Shown: positions 48,087 to 57,688, numbered from the stretch's first letter. The stretch is DNA of 64,000 nucleotides from Bacillus taeanensis (GCF_003318295.1 NZ_QOCW01000003.1:62001-126000); one strand, 5' to 3'. Made by a program: numbers and translations. Notes: generated from the sequence alone by a model not told the origin.

Positions 48087-48740
48087 TTACTCTTTCTCTA
48101 TTTTAGCTAACCGTTTTAAAAATGTCTGTTTCCAGTCACTTGAAAGCTCATCAATTTCTAATAATAACTTAATCGCATCTTTATTTTGCTTGTCATGATG
48201 CATAATCTGATTAGCAAATGAAACGGTTACTTCTTTAGGATGCTTTTTTATAAGGTGAAGTACAGAATTTTGTGAAATAGCTCCTTCCGTTAACACACGG
48301 AAATAAAACCCTGTATATCCTGTTTGCTGAACACGCAGTGCTAAATCATCGATTCCATGTTTTGCAGCTAATTTATAACACGGTTGTCTCGGCTGACTCA
48401 CCTGCACAACAGCTTCTCCTAGCTGATAAATATTACCAATGCAAACCTTTTCTTCAAGTAATCCAAAGGTTGTTAAATTTTCCCCGAACGCACCATAATC
48501 TAGAGGAAGGTCTGCGTTTTCTTCCCAATAACGATAATGTTCATATGGATAAACACACACCGCCTTATCTTCTCCACCATGATGAACAAGATCTGCTTGT
48601 TCATCTCCTTCTAAACGATGGGCTGTTAAATAGACCTTCTTTTCAACTGGTGTTTTATAAATACTTGTAAGAAGTTCTTTTCCTTTATACACCAGTTTTT
48701 GTGTTTTTCCTATATTAACTGCCTTAATTTTAAGTGTCAT
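48087..48740 (-). CDS. MOSC-domain protein (YflK/YiiM-like)
   Basis: 217 residues from the ATG at 48740 (MTLKIKAVNIG), with GAGGAAGTGA upstream; the longer form from 48788 has no ribosome site. The MOSC core GGEDKAVCVYPYEHY, FGENLTT and VSQPRQPCYKLA includes the conserved molybdenum-related cysteine. Relatives transfer sulfur or reduce N-hydroxylated compounds with a molybdenum cofactor. Confidence 0.85.
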   Translation of the reverse strand: MTLKIKAVNIGKTQKLVYKGKELLTSIYKTPVEKKVYLTAHRLEGDEQADLVHHGGEDKAVCVYPYEHYRYWEENADLPLDYGAFGENLTTFGLLEEKVCIGNIYQLGEAVVQVSQPRQPCYKLAAKHGIDDLALRVQQTGYTGFYFRVLTEGAISQNSVLHLIKKHPKEVTVSFANQIMHHDKQNKDAIKLLLEIDELSSDWKQTFLKRLAKIEKE

Positions 48741-48881
48741 TTTATCACTTCCTCTACCCATGTCTTCTTTGCTTTTAATATACCACACTCTTCAATAAAC
48801 AAGGCTTAATCAGCATAATTTCATCCCCTCATTGACAAACTATGGTCGAAACAACTTTATTTTTAAAAGGAGTGAATCAGC

Positions 48882-49031
48882 ATGTCAAATTCAAAAAAGC
48901 GCGAAAATCGTCAAAGCGGAAGTCAAAAAGGAAAACCTTACAGTGAAGCTATGGGCTCAGCAAATGTTCTATCAGAAGAAGAACTTTCAAATGCCATTTC
49001 TCCAACAAAGGGACAAAATACACCTCAATAA
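48882..49031 (+). CDS. Small hydrophilic protein, 49 residues
   Basis: Starts MSNSKKRENRQSGSQKGK and ends SPTKGQNTPQ. Ribosome site AAAAGGAGTG precedes the ATG and a terminator follows. Composition (Ser, Asn, Lys, Gln) resembles small spore-associated proteins but I do not recognise it. Confidence 0.65.
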   Translation: MSNSKKRENRQSGSQKGKPYSEAMGSANVLSEEELSNAISPTKGQNTPQ

Positions 49032-49074
49032 TTAAACAAACATAAGAAAATCGATAATCAATTCCCAAAATGAG

Positions 49075-49104
49075 AAAATAGGCTGCTTTACGGCAGCCTA
49101 TTTT
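49075..49104. terminator. Bidirectional terminator
   Basis: AAAATAGGCTGC/GCAGCCTATTTT perfect 12-bp stem between convergent genes. Confidence 0.88.
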
Positions 49105-49111
49105 GAAGCTT

Positions 49112-49470
49112 CTATTTATTAGAAAGTGAACGATATAGAGGAATGTATATGGAAAAAGTCGTTCCTTTTCCTACTGTACTCTCTACTTCAATTTTCCCCT
49201 TATATTTTTCAATAATATTATAACAAACCATTAATCCTATCCCTGTTCCTTTTTCCTTCATAGAATAAAAAGGTGTGCCAAGGCGTTCAAGCTGCTCTTT
49301 TGTCATCCCGCTTCCTGAATCAATAATTTTAATCACAACAAATTCAGGCTTCTTATAAGCATGAACTGTAATTTCCCCTCCTAGCTGCATCGCTTCATAG
49401 TTGAATCTTTTTTCCTATTTGTGTAAGTCATTTGGCGTCCAACCATGATCATTTGTAATCTTTAAAGTAT
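49112..49470 (-). pseudogene. Histidine kinase remnant (HATPase domain only)
   Basis: The intact stretch (49112-49390) encodes DSGSGMTKEQLERLGTPFYS and GTGIGLMVCYNIIEKYKG, the G1/F/G2 boxes of a KinB/KinE-like kinase. Upstream the N-box is broken: FNYEAMQL replaces the expected NAIEAM pattern and stops interrupt the frame. The sensor and H-box are lost. Confidence 0.75.
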
Positions 49471-50057
49471 TCATTTTATACTGCTCCCTTGGTGTTATTT
49501 TAGGAACAGTATGGACAGCTTTTTCTAAGATTAAGCATGCAGAAAAGTTAAGTTTAATTTATATACAAATACTGACCCTATTGCACTTGCAATACATTCC
49601 ATTAGGAGTAGAGAAGAGGGATCTAAACTACGATATACTGAAAGAAACTTACAAAACCTGTCATCACTACAATGAAATTCGCGATTGAGGACTTAAATTC
49701 TAAAGCACATGCCAGGAACATATACGACATCAATTTAAGACTAAATTATAATCAATGTACGCTATATCTATAAAATATATATCCGATTATAATAATATAT
49801 GTAAATAAAATCCGGCGGAACTGTTTTTCTTGCATCAGAACCTATTATCCTATTGATAGATTTATCCTTATCCGTTCTAGGTCTTTTTTAAGGGTTTTAT
49901 TCGTTTTAAAAAGGAAAAGTCACAATTCACAAAATGTTCCCGCGGAAAATGGAGGTTTTAAGGAAATAGAAATGAAAACCGGAAAGAAGTCGTAAAGAAG
50001 CGTGCATACATTATACTGGTTTTAAAAGACTAGAAATCTTATAGGGGGGTAACACAC
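49471..50057. other. Gene-free leader region of the first levansucrase
   Basis: About 590 bp with no gene. It must hold the promoter and leader of the levansucrase. I looked for a SacY-type RNA antiterminator sequence and did not find one. The last bases contain the ribosome site ATAGGGGGG. Confidence 0.5.
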
Positions 50058-51413
50058 ATGAAATGGAACAAAGTTAAAAAAGGCAAATCTTTTATAACAG
50101 CCTTTATAGGAGTTTCTACTATATTAACACTAATTGTTAGCTTAAGTGTTTCTTCAGTTTCTGCACAAGAAAATGTAGATACATTCGACTGGACACGTGA
50201 AAATGTGAGTAACCTTACAATAACTGATCAAAATACAGCACCAAAAATTAATAAAGATGAGCTTGTCGGAATTACATCAGACTCTTATATTTGGGATTCT
50301 TGGCCACTGCAGGATATGAATGGTCATCCAGCTGTTGTTAACGGCTTTAAAATTATTTTCGCACTATCAGTTCCAAAAGATGTGCTTCCAGGAAAACGCC
50401 ATGATACAGCTGAAATTCATTATTTTTATTCAAAGGATGGAAAGACATGGGAGTCAGGTGGTCCAGTTTTTAAAGATGGAAAAGCATTGGGTTCTAGACA
50501 ATGGGCTGGTTCTTCTATCGTTCATAAAAATGGGGAATTACAAATATTTTACACTGCTACAGGACAAAAAAATGAAACTCAACTAAGCTATGACCAGCGG
50601 ATAGCAACAGCAACTGCAGATATTAGTACGACGAACACTAGTGTGACATTTAAGAATTGGTCTAAACATAAAATCATTCTTGAGGCTGATGGAGAATACT
50701 ATCAAACTAAGGAACAAACAGGGAACAAAGAAACTTCTTATGCGTTCCGCGACCCGTATTTTTTCCAAGATCCGAAGACTAGAGAGAAATATCTTTTATT
50801 TGAAGCAAATTCTGCAGGGAAACTTGAAAACCGGCCGTATAAACATGCCTATATTGGTTCGGACGAATTTCGTCAAAACCATGTAAGCCCTGAAAGTTCA
50901 AAAGCCTATAATGGCAGCATTGGAATTGCCAAAGCAGCTAATAACGATTCATCTAAATTTGAATTGATGCCACCTTTATTAGAAGCAAATTATGTAAATG
51001 ATGAACTTGAGCGACCAAGTGTAATCGTAAAAGGAAACAACTACTATCTTTTTGCGAAGACACACAGTGAGAAATTTGCATCTGGCCTTAATGCTCCAGA
51101 AGGATTATATGGATTTACTTCAGAGTCTCTCTTTGGAGGTTATCAACCTTTAAATGAAAGTGGACTAGTTATCGCAAATCCAACGGATAATCCGTATCAA
51201 GCTTATTCTTGGATGGTTATGCCGAATGGCACTGTAACTAGTTTTGTGAATTATGTTAATGTGGATGAAAAAGATATTTATGAAATTGGCGAGCAATCCA
51301 CAGAATATCAAATGGAACATTTCGGTGGAGTGCTTGCACCTTCATTAAAAATATCCATAACACGTGATGAAACAAAGATCCTTCACGAAAAGAAGCAAGG
51401 GGTTTTTAAATAA
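50058..51413 (+). CDS. Levansucrase (GH68), copy 1
   Basis: Secreted enzyme that splits sucrose and polymerises the fructose to levan. 451 residues with a signal peptide cut after VSA near residue 36. Catalytic triad: nucleophile D80 (WDSWPL), transition-state D232 (FRDPYF), acid/base E318 (DELERP). QWAGSS is also typical of the family. It lies on the plus strand, away from the other two copies, and is separated from them by insertion sequences. Confidence 0.94.
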   Translation: MKWNKVKKGKSFITAFIGVSTILTLIVSLSVSSVSAQENVDTFDWTRENVSNLTITDQNTAPKINKDELVGITSDSYIWDSWPLQDMNGHPAVVNGFKIIFALSVPKDVLPGKRHDTAEIHYFYSKDGKTWESGGPVFKDGKALGSRQWAGSSIVHKNGELQIFYTATGQKNETQLSYDQRIATATADISTTNTSVTFKNWSKHKIILEADGEYYQTKEQTGNKETSYAFRDPYFFQDPKTREKYLLFEANSAGKLENRPYKHAYIGSDEFRQNHVSPESSKAYNGSIGIAKAANNDSSKFELMPPLLEANYVNDELERPSVIVKGNNYYLFAKTHSEKFASGLNAPEGLYGFTSESLFGGYQPLNESGLVIANPTDNPYQAYSWMVMPNGTVTSFVNYVNVDEKDIYEIGEQSTEYQMEHFGGVLAPSLKISITRDETKILHEKKQGVFK

Positions 51414-51768
51414 ACGATAAGGGCAAGCAATAGCGTTCAGCATTTTACTTAGCGATACTTTAGTGCAGAGAAGGAATTTGTAGGCAATCAAATCCTGGGT
51501 GCAGTGATAGGTGGGATTTTACCTCATCCTTCTCTATTAAAATAGAGAAATTGGGCTCTTTTTCGTTATTCCATTAAAGACCCGATTACGGAATATTGAA
51601 AAATGGCATACAGCTGCCAAAATAGTTTCTCAGTTATTTTACTAAAGCCCCTGTTAGTGAAAAATCTATGTATTCTTATTTAGATTGTCATTGAATATTT
51701 GTATCATATTTTTTCGCTTAATAAGTAGAATAGTAATTAATACCGCTTCACTTACGACTATCAAAACG

Positions 51769-51807
51769 AATCCCGAAAATATTCCAATAATGAATATTTT
51801 CGGGATT
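51769..51807. repeat. Perfect 16-bp inverted repeat
   Basis: AATCCCGAAAATATTC (51769-51784), 7-nt loop, exact complement (51792-51807). It lies inside the broken membrane-protein gene at the point where the frame changes. It has no T tract. Confidence 0.85.
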
Positions 51808-51851
51808 CATTAGTTCCCCAAGTGAAGTACGCCCATCCTATTATTGCTAAT

Positions 51852-52296
51852 ACATCTATCGTTTTTGGAAAGAGTACCCCTTCCTCAAGGAATGTGAAGG
51901 GCGATCGCCCAATAAGTAGGGAGAGGGTGAATTTCCATCATTTATTGCGAACACAAGTACGTAATAAATGATATAATAATAGTTGTACATCCTTGTACAT
52001 GCTCATTGAAAACTGAACATATAAGGTTGCAGCAGGAAAAGACGCTCTGCTGCGTAAAATGTTCAAGCCTAGAGAAGCCGAAGATGCGTGATACATGACT
52101 AGCACAACGTGTGAAAATGGTGCAGTAGGCTTATTAAAAGAACTCCCAAAGGCAAGACCGATGGGATAGAGGAGTTGGGCGTATTTAGACCGCCAATGTG
52201 TCAACTCCACTAACGTTAAGCGTTCAGAAATGGTCGATACGTTAGAAACCCCCACTTCAAATTTTCGTTAGAAAATTAAGTGGCGGGAGTATTCAT
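51852..52296 (+). mobile_element. Non-autonomous IS605-type element without tnpB
   Basis: About 445 bp. The left end shares ATCTATC, GAGTACCC, TTC-TCAAG and AGGGTGAAT with the left end of the tnpB element at 20.1 kb. The right end shares the omega RNA block and the terminal TTCAT. Between them there is no transposase or nuclease frame. It therefore looks like an internal-deletion derivative that kept both ends and the RNA. Confidence 0.7.
52080..52296 (+). ncRNA. Orphan omega RNA (reRNA) without tnpB
   Basis: From about 52150 the sequence follows the 3' region of the tnpB element at 18.3-18.5 kb: GATAGAGG, TGGGCGT, CGCC, GTGTCAACTCCACTAA, GTTAAGC, GTTAGAAACCCCCACTT, and a terminal stem CCCCCACTT/AAGTGGCGGG. 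Any guide would come from the host bases after 52296 (GATTATTGTTCC). The 5' end is uncertain. Whether it is transcribed cannot be told. Confidence 0.6.
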
Positions 52297-52410
52297 GATT
52301 ATTGTTCCTGAAATAAATAATTGCGGGAAAAACAATCCTGTATTTCTTATCATATAGGAACTATATTTATAACTTATAAAAAACCCTAAAACTAGAATAA
52401 TAATAATATA

Positions 52411-53401
52411 ACCCGTGGTGCTAGATAAAAAAGCATAAAAATAGCCCTTGATCGGAATATCCTCCAAAATGAAAGTGACCAAACCCCATTTTGGAAGGAG
52501 TTTTTCCGATGCAAGAGTTACTTTCATTTTACCGAAAATCCGTTAAAACTGCAAAAACAATTAAAAATGATTCTGGGTGTAGTAGAAAAAGAACTGGTGA
52601 AGTTAGAATCTCTATTTCAACGTAAAAACCGACATTTATTGAAACAATCAGATGGACAAATCATTAGTGTGCATATTTTAGGAAAGTTACTGGGCTTCTA
52701 TTCAGAGAGATCCTGGCACCGATTTATCATTGGAAATTTATTTGAGAGATCACAGTTTCCAGAGCGCTCTCGTTATAATCGACGTTGTCGTGATTTACTG
52801 CAGATGATCAAATGGATTCGCTACCGAATTGTCCAATCTCAGCCTGTTGGTGCGTATACGATCATTGATAGTTTACCAATTCCACTTTGTCATAATGTTC
52901 GCATCCCACGTATTAAACGTTTTAAAGGAGTGGCGGACAGAGGCTATTGAAACCTACTTTTATGGATTTAAAGCACATATTCAAGTCACCAATAAAGGGC
53001 TTATTACCAGTTATGTCATTTCCCCAAGTTCTTACCATGATATTGAAGTGACTGAAGACTTGATTGCCCAAAATCCTCATCCAGTAACCTTAGGAGATAA
53101 AGGCTATATTAGTCAGACTCTCAAACAAAAACTTCAAGAGACATATAGCGTTTCACTTTGGACACCGTTACGGTCGAACAGTAAGCAGCCTGGCTTACCG
53201 AAAGTGATACAAATATGGATGAGGCAAAAGAGGAAACGCATTGAAACCATATTTTCAGTACTTGTTGAGCAATTTTTAATCACATCGATTCGTGCCAATA
53301 GCCTAACTGGTTTTGAAACATCATTAGAAGCGATTCTCATGGCACACACACTTTGGATCACCGGTGCAGTTGAGCTTTAATGTTCAACTAGCACCATGGG
53401 T
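52411..53401 (+). mobile_element. IS982-family insertion sequence
   Basis: 991 bp. Terminal inverted repeats ACCCGTGGTGCTAG (left) and the complement of ACCCATGGTGCTAG (right), one mismatch. It is flanked by a 7-bp target duplication TAATATA (52404-52410 and 53402-53408). The element is complete in outline but its transposase is frameshifted. Confidence 0.9.
52509..53380 (+). pseudogene. IS982-family transposase, frameshifted
   Basis: IS982-type DDE transposase in pieces. The start MQELLSFYRK is out of frame with the following FTENPLKLQKQLKMILGVVE. The next block reads to LPIPLCHNVRIPRIKRFKGV and stops after ADRGY at about 52948. The rest continues in another frame as ETYFYGFKAHIQVTNKG, VTLGDKGYIS and RKRIETIFSVLVEQF. 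At least two frame changes make it inactive, unless one reflects programmed frameshifting, which is not usual for IS982. Confidence 0.85.
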
Positions 53402-53438
53402 TAATATATATGATAAATGCAATATCTATTTCGCCCAT

Positions 53439-53676
53439 ATCAACGCCCTTAATATCACTAACTATATACTTCCTCCATAAATCTTCCAGTTAGCTCGATT
53501 AAAAATGTTACCGCATCATCCCACATCTTTTGCACTCAATCACTCTTTATTTTAATAAATTGCGTAACTACTCAGCCACCTTCCTGATTTAATGTTTTTT
53601 TATTTTCTATATCTTCTAGGTTTACTCCCTCCTTTTCCTGTTAACACTTGAGTTATCAAAGTTAGAGGCGAAGAGC
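53439..53676. other. Gene-free interval between IS982 and the IS66 remnant
   Basis: No gene recognised. Its first part is the 5' flank of the broken membrane-protein gene. Confidence 0.4.
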
Positions 53677-53990
53677 ATGAAACGAAAAGCCTATGTGGAA
53701 AAACCGGAAACAAAACAGGAGGATAGCCTGGACATGTCGGTCATCCTCTTCATCAAGTAGAAGAACCAGGTACGATTATTCGTCATCGTGTGACTGCGTG
53801 TTCATGCTGCTATACATCCCTTGAACAAGAATCAGTCGCTCTATCAAAAAGCGACAAGTATTTGACCTTCCATCAATCTTCTTTGAGATCACTCAACACG
53901 AAGTTGAACGAAAAGTATGTCCGCATTGTTTTCATATTGAAGAGTCGGCTTTTCCAGAAGGTGTTAGGAGTGTCAAGAAGCAATAAATAT
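53677..53990 (+). pseudogene. IS66-family transposase remnant (N-terminal zinc-finger region)
   Basis: Readable pieces are PGHVGHPLHQVEEPGTIIRH, TACSCCYTSLEQESVA, RQVFDLPSIFFEITQHEVER and CPHCFHIEESAFPEGV. They follow the order of IS66 TnpC: GGQPGHxGH, CxxC finger, VFDLP, VCPHC. A TAG replaces the Gln of GGQPGH and there is at least one frame change. Confidence 0.75.
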
Positions 53991-54209
53991 GATAATTAGA
54001 ATTCGTAGTCGCAACTTCAGATTAATTCATAGGTTATTCGCTCAAATGGATGAAATTATACAGATAAATCCTCTATCAACAATAATAGCTAATGTTGTAG
54101 AAACTGCATGAAATAGTCTTATCATTGAAATAAAATAAACAACAAGCCTAACAACCATTGAAATAAAAGATTTCTAGGTTTTCTCATGCAAAATAAAATT
54201 AAAAATCAA
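53991..54209. other. Gene-free interval
   Basis: No gene or structure recognised between the IS66 remnant and the terminator of the second levansucrase. Confidence 0.4.
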
Positions 54210-54257
54210 AAAAGCTGACTCTAAAACGTCATTTTTAAATGACCTTTTGAGCCAGCC
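54210..54257 (-). terminator. Terminator of the second levansucrase
   Basis: GCTGACTCTAAAACGTCATTT pairs with AAATGACCTTTTGAGCCAGC with a T-rich tail on the minus strand. Confidence 0.8.
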
Positions 54258-54299
54258 TCATCTACGCTGTTATTATTTTATATAGACTTGCAACACTAT

Positions 54300-55634
54300 C
54301 TATTTAAATACCCCTGGTTCAAGTTCTTTCACAATCTTGGTCTTGTCCTGATTAATGGATATTTTCAATGATGGTGCCAACGTTCCTCCAAAATGTTCAA
54401 ATTGCCATTCATGAGGTTGGTGACCAATATCATTAATGGTCTTACCTTCAAGGTCAAAGAAATTCAAGAAGCTAACGACTGTTCCGTTAGGCATAACCAT
54501 CCACGAATAAGCCTGATAAGGATTTTCTTTAGGATTTGAAATGACTAGGCCATCTCCATTTAATGGTTCATAGCCTCCCACAAGAGTATCTGATACAAAT
54601 CCAAAAAGACCATCCGGACCTGAAACGCCAGGTGCAAATTTATTTAAGTGAGTGTCTGTGAACAAATAATACTTATTTCCTTTTGTTACAATATGTGGAC
54701 GTTCAAGTTCCTGGTTAACACAATTTGCTTCCACTAAAGGAGGCATAATTTCAAATTCGGTCAGATCGTCATTAGTTGCTTTGGCAATGCCAATGCTTCC
54801 ATTGTGTAGCTTAGAAACCTCAGGGACTTCATGATTGGCACGGAATTCTTCCGAGCCGATATGCTCAGGTTCACACATGCGTTCAGCAGGTGTTCCATTG
54901 GAATTCCCTTCAAAGAGAATATATTCTTCTCCAGTTTTCGGATCTTCAAAAAACCACGGGTCACGGAATGCGTATGCAATATCTCCTTGCATGCCCTCTT
55001 CCATAGTTTGATAATATTTACCCTCAGGTTCAAGAATCACTTTATGATCCGACCAGTTAGAAAATGTTATTCCGTCTTTCTTTGATACTTCTATGTCAGC
55101 CGATGCTTTGACCAAGCGCTGTTCATAGGAAAGATGCTCTTCGCCTTTTCTCCCGGTTGCGGTGTAGAAAAAGTTCACCTTGCCGTTATCAACCATTGCT
55201 GAACCTGCCCATTGACGGGAACCAAGTGCTTCTCCTTCTGGGAACACAGTTCCGCCTAACTCCCAGTCCTGGCCATTCTTAGAGTAAAAATAACGAATTT
55301 CTGCAATATCATGACGTTTTCCTGGTAAAATATTGGACGGAGCAGTTAATGAAAAGATAATTTTGTACCCATTAATAACTGCGATGGAACCGTCACGATT
55401 TCTCAAAGGCCATGTATCCCAAACATGATAGTCCGGTGTCATTTTTTCTATTTCTCCTCCGTTAAAATACGGGGCTGTGTTATCCGCTGTTTGCTGGATT
55501 TTCGATGCTTGTTCACGTGTCCAGTTGACAGTTGTGCCTGCACCCTCCGCCAAAGTCGGAAAATTTGCTGAAGCAACAAGAGTTGCAGCTAATGCGAAGG
55601 TCGTTAGTGCTTTTTTTCTATTTCGAATAAACAT
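54300..55634 (-). CDS. Levansucrase (GH68), copy 2
   Basis: Secreted fructosyltransferase of 444 residues with signal peptide (MFIRNRKKALTTFALAATLV, probable cut after LAE or AEG near 29-31). Catalytic residues D73 (WDTWPL), D225 (FRDPWF) and E311 (QELERP). Clearly closer to copy 1 than to copy 3 (shared PGKRHD and LGSRQWAGS). It follows copy 3 by 56 bp, so the two are probably one transcript. Confidence 0.94.
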   Translation of the reverse strand: MFIRNRKKALTTFALAATLVASANFPTLAEGAGTTVNWTREQASKIQQTADNTAPYFNGGEIEKMTPDYHVWDTWPLRNRDGSIAVINGYKIIFSLTAPSNILPGKRHDIAEIRYFYSKNGQDWELGGTVFPEGEALGSRQWAGSAMVDNGKVNFFYTATGRKGEEHLSYEQRLVKASADIEVSKKDGITFSNWSDHKVILEPEGKYYQTMEEGMQGDIAYAFRDPWFFEDPKTGEEYILFEGNSNGTPAERMCEPEHIGSEEFRANHEVPEVSKLHNGSIGIAKATNDDLTEFEIMPPLVEANCVNQELERPHIVTKGNKYYLFTDTHLNKFAPGVSGPDGLFGFVSDTLVGGYEPLNGDGLVISNPKENPYQAYSWMVMPNGTVVSFLNFFDLEGKTINDIGHQPHEWQFEHFGGTLAPSLKISINQDKTKIVKELEPGVFK

Positions 55635-55690
55635 ATTTTTCTCCTTTCGTTCTAAAAATAATTTTCCTGATTAAGGATTGCTCTTATCAA

Positions 55691-57067
55691 TTATCGTAAA
55701 GATCTTCCATAAGGTCCGAAAGGTTTGATTTCTCCAACTTCCATTTCTTTCTTTATTGTAGTTTTATCACCGTCAAAGGAAACTTTCAATGTAGGCGCAA
55801 ATGTACCGCCATATTTCACTACTCCGTTCTCATCTGTCGGTTCGTTTATAAAGCTGATAGTCTGTCCGTCCGGAAGTACCATCCAAGAATACGCTTGGAA
55901 CGGGCTTTCCTCTGGGTTAGCTACGATAACACCAGTGCCATTGTTGACTGGTTTATAATCAGCACGTAGTCCTCCTTTTCCATAAAAACCGTACAATCCA
56001 TCCGGACCGTCCAAACCAGGTGCATATGTGAATTTGTGGCTGATCGTAAGCAAGTAGTAATTGTCACCGTCGACTACAACATGTGGACGTTCTAACTGAT
56101 GGTTAGCCCCAACTGATTCGATAAGTGGCGGCAACAATTTCAGTTTTGTTACATCTTCGTCAAGTACTTCCGCAATTCCGATATTTCCGTTGTAATTTTC
56201 CGCACCTTCCGGAACAGTATGAGTATTACGATATTCCTCGTCACCGATGTTTTCCGGCTTCAAATAGTTTCTGTTAGAACCTGCTTGACCTTCAAAGAGA
56301 ATGTACTCTTTCCCTGTGTTCGGATCTTGGAAGAAAAACGGATCACGGAACGCAGTGATAATATTTCCATGATTTTGGAACTGTTCAATCGTTTCATAAT
56401 GTTCGCCGTCCGCTTCAAGAATAATTTGGTGCTCTCCTTCATTCGTAAGATGAACTCCATCTTTATCTGCGCTAATATCAAACGTCGTCTTGGCGAGGCG
56501 CTGCTCAGCTCTTTTTACCCAATCGTGTTGATTCCATTCTTTACCACCATTAGCATTCATATCAGTTGTTGCTGTATAGAAGAAATGCACTTTCCCTTCC
56601 TCATCTAACATTGCAGAACCAGCCCATTGCTGATGGCCATACGCTTTATCATACTCATATGGAATGCCGGCATAAGTCCAATCTTTCCCGTTTTTGGAAT
56701 AGAACATCCCGATTCTTGCTTCAGTATGACGCTCATTCCAACCAAATGTGCGTGGAGCAACTAATGCGAATGCAACTCTGTATCCCTTTATAATAGCAAG
56801 AGAACCGTCTCTGTTTTGAAGAGGCCACGTATCCCAAATCCACACATCAGGTGCAGCATTTTCAAAGTCTGTATCGATTACAGGAGCTGTAGTCTCTTCA
56901 GTCAGAGCTACTTGCTCCGCTTGCTGACGAGACCAGATAGAAGTGTGATCATCTCGAACATCCCAGGTAGACTGCTGTGCTGATGCGGTACCTGCTATCA
57001 GAGTACTTGTTAATATCACAGTGCCTAAAACTATTTTTCCAATTTTTTCATGAAATTTCGTTTTCAT
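55691..57067 (-). CDS. GH68 fructosyltransferase (levansucrase or inulosucrase), copy 3
   Basis: Secreted, 458 residues, signal peptide cut after ASA near residue 30. Catalytic D79 (WDTWPL), D242 (FRDPFF), E326 (HQLERP). It differs from the other two copies: WNERHTEARIGMFYS replaces the PGKRHD motif, there is an insert around ANGGKEWNQHDW, and a distinct tail GPYGRSLR. The product (levan, inulin or short oligosaccharides) may therefore differ. First gene of the copy 3-copy 2 pair, downstream of a binding-protein gene. Confidence 0.9.
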   Translation of the reverse strand: MKTKFHEKIGKIVLGTVILTSTLIAGTASAQQSTWDVRDDHTSIWSRQQAEQVALTEETTAPVIDTDFENAAPDVWIWDTWPLQNRDGSLAIIKGYRVAFALVAPRTFGWNERHTEARIGMFYSKNGKDWTYAGIPYEYDKAYGHQQWAGSAMLDEEGKVHFFYTATTDMNANGGKEWNQHDWVKRAEQRLAKTTFDISADKDGVHLTNEGEHQIILEADGEHYETIEQFQNHGNIITAFRDPFFFQDPNTGKEYILFEGQAGSNRNYLKPENIGDEEYRNTHTVPEGAENYNGNIGIAEVLDEDVTKLKLLPPLIESVGANHQLERPHVVVDGDNYYLLTISHKFTYAPGLDGPDGLYGFYGKGGLRADYKPVNNGTGVIVANPEESPFQAYSWMVLPDGQTISFINEPTDENGVVKYGGTFAPTLKVSFDGDKTTIKKEMEVGEIKPFGPYGRSLR

Positions 57068-57670
57068 TTGTCTCCCCCTAAATAGTTTTTAAAATTTTTG
57101 ATTATTCAGAAAACAAAAAACCCAATCGTATAGCACTATCCCTCCTTTTCAAACAGCGGAACAAAAAACGATCAAAAATGACGACCCGCAACGATACAAT
57201 CATTCTTAGACATTTTGAGTGTTTACTGAAAATATAATGCCAGTCCCGCCGACATTTACTTACATATCTTATTATAATTAGATCTACATTGTATGGATAT
57301 GGCGCATATTGATTGAAATTCCGTCTTAAATTGATGAGGTATATGTGCCCATCATGCATATATGATTTAGGGTTCAAGACCCGGATCGTTGAAGTCGTTT
57401 TAGCGGTTCGACAAAGGAAAGGGGTTCCGGAGTGATCTGAAATCTGAAGGGAATTGGAGGAAAACGAAGGAAAACTTTCGACCTGAGAAACACGACTCTT
57501 ATATATAACGGACTCGTTGAAATAAGATGGCGTAAACACATTGAAGTCCTAATCATCAAATGTTGAGAAAGTAAATAAAACAAATACAAGTGAAAAAAAT
57601 TAGAATATTCTGGTCTGATTTTCATGAAATCACCGTTTACAGGTCCATACGCACAGTAGTATAAAGAAAC
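57068..57670. other. Long leader region upstream of the GH68 pair
   Basis: About 600 bp. Open frames exist on the minus strand but they show no ribosome site, no recognisable domain and atypical composition, so I do not call a gene. This region must contain the promoter responding to the nearby response regulator; no operator could be defined by eye. Confidence 0.5.
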
Positions 57671-57688
57671 AGGGGGAATCATCCCCCT
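57671..57688 (-). terminator. Short terminator after the binding-protein gene
   Basis: AGGGGGA/TCCCCCT stem followed on the minus strand by TGTTTCTTT. Confidence 0.65.

Larger units (their letters stand above)
51666..53438 (-). pseudogene. Small membrane protein gene broken by IS982 and by an IS605-type element
   Basis: Removing IS982 and one copy of its target duplication restores a minus-strand frame starting ATG at 53438 (MGEIDIAFIIYIIII, then LVLGFFISYKYSSYMIR, TGLFFPQLFISGTII) with AAGGG upstream. It stops at the right end of the tnpB-less element near 52297. Beyond the other end (near 51851) the reading resumes as VLAIIGWAYFTWGTNES and, after a frame change at a perfect inverted repeat, GIFSGFVLIVVSEAVLITIL with a TAG at 51666-51668. 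The parts form a small multi-helix membrane protein of about 115 residues. Family unknown. Confidence 0.5.

Noticed and set aside
49471-50057. Possible SacY/SacT-type RNA antiterminator in the levansucrase leader
   Set aside because: No sequence close to the known ribonucleic antiterminator and no terminator hairpin overlapping one could be found.
51938-52255. Minus-strand open frame of 105 codons
   Set aside because: It lies antisense to the omega RNA and right end of the tnpB-less element and has no ribosome site or domain.
57102-57682. Two overlapping minus-strand open frames of 145 and 102 codons upstream of the GH68 pair
   Set aside because: No ribosome sites, no recognisable motif and mutually overlapping; treated as leader DNA.
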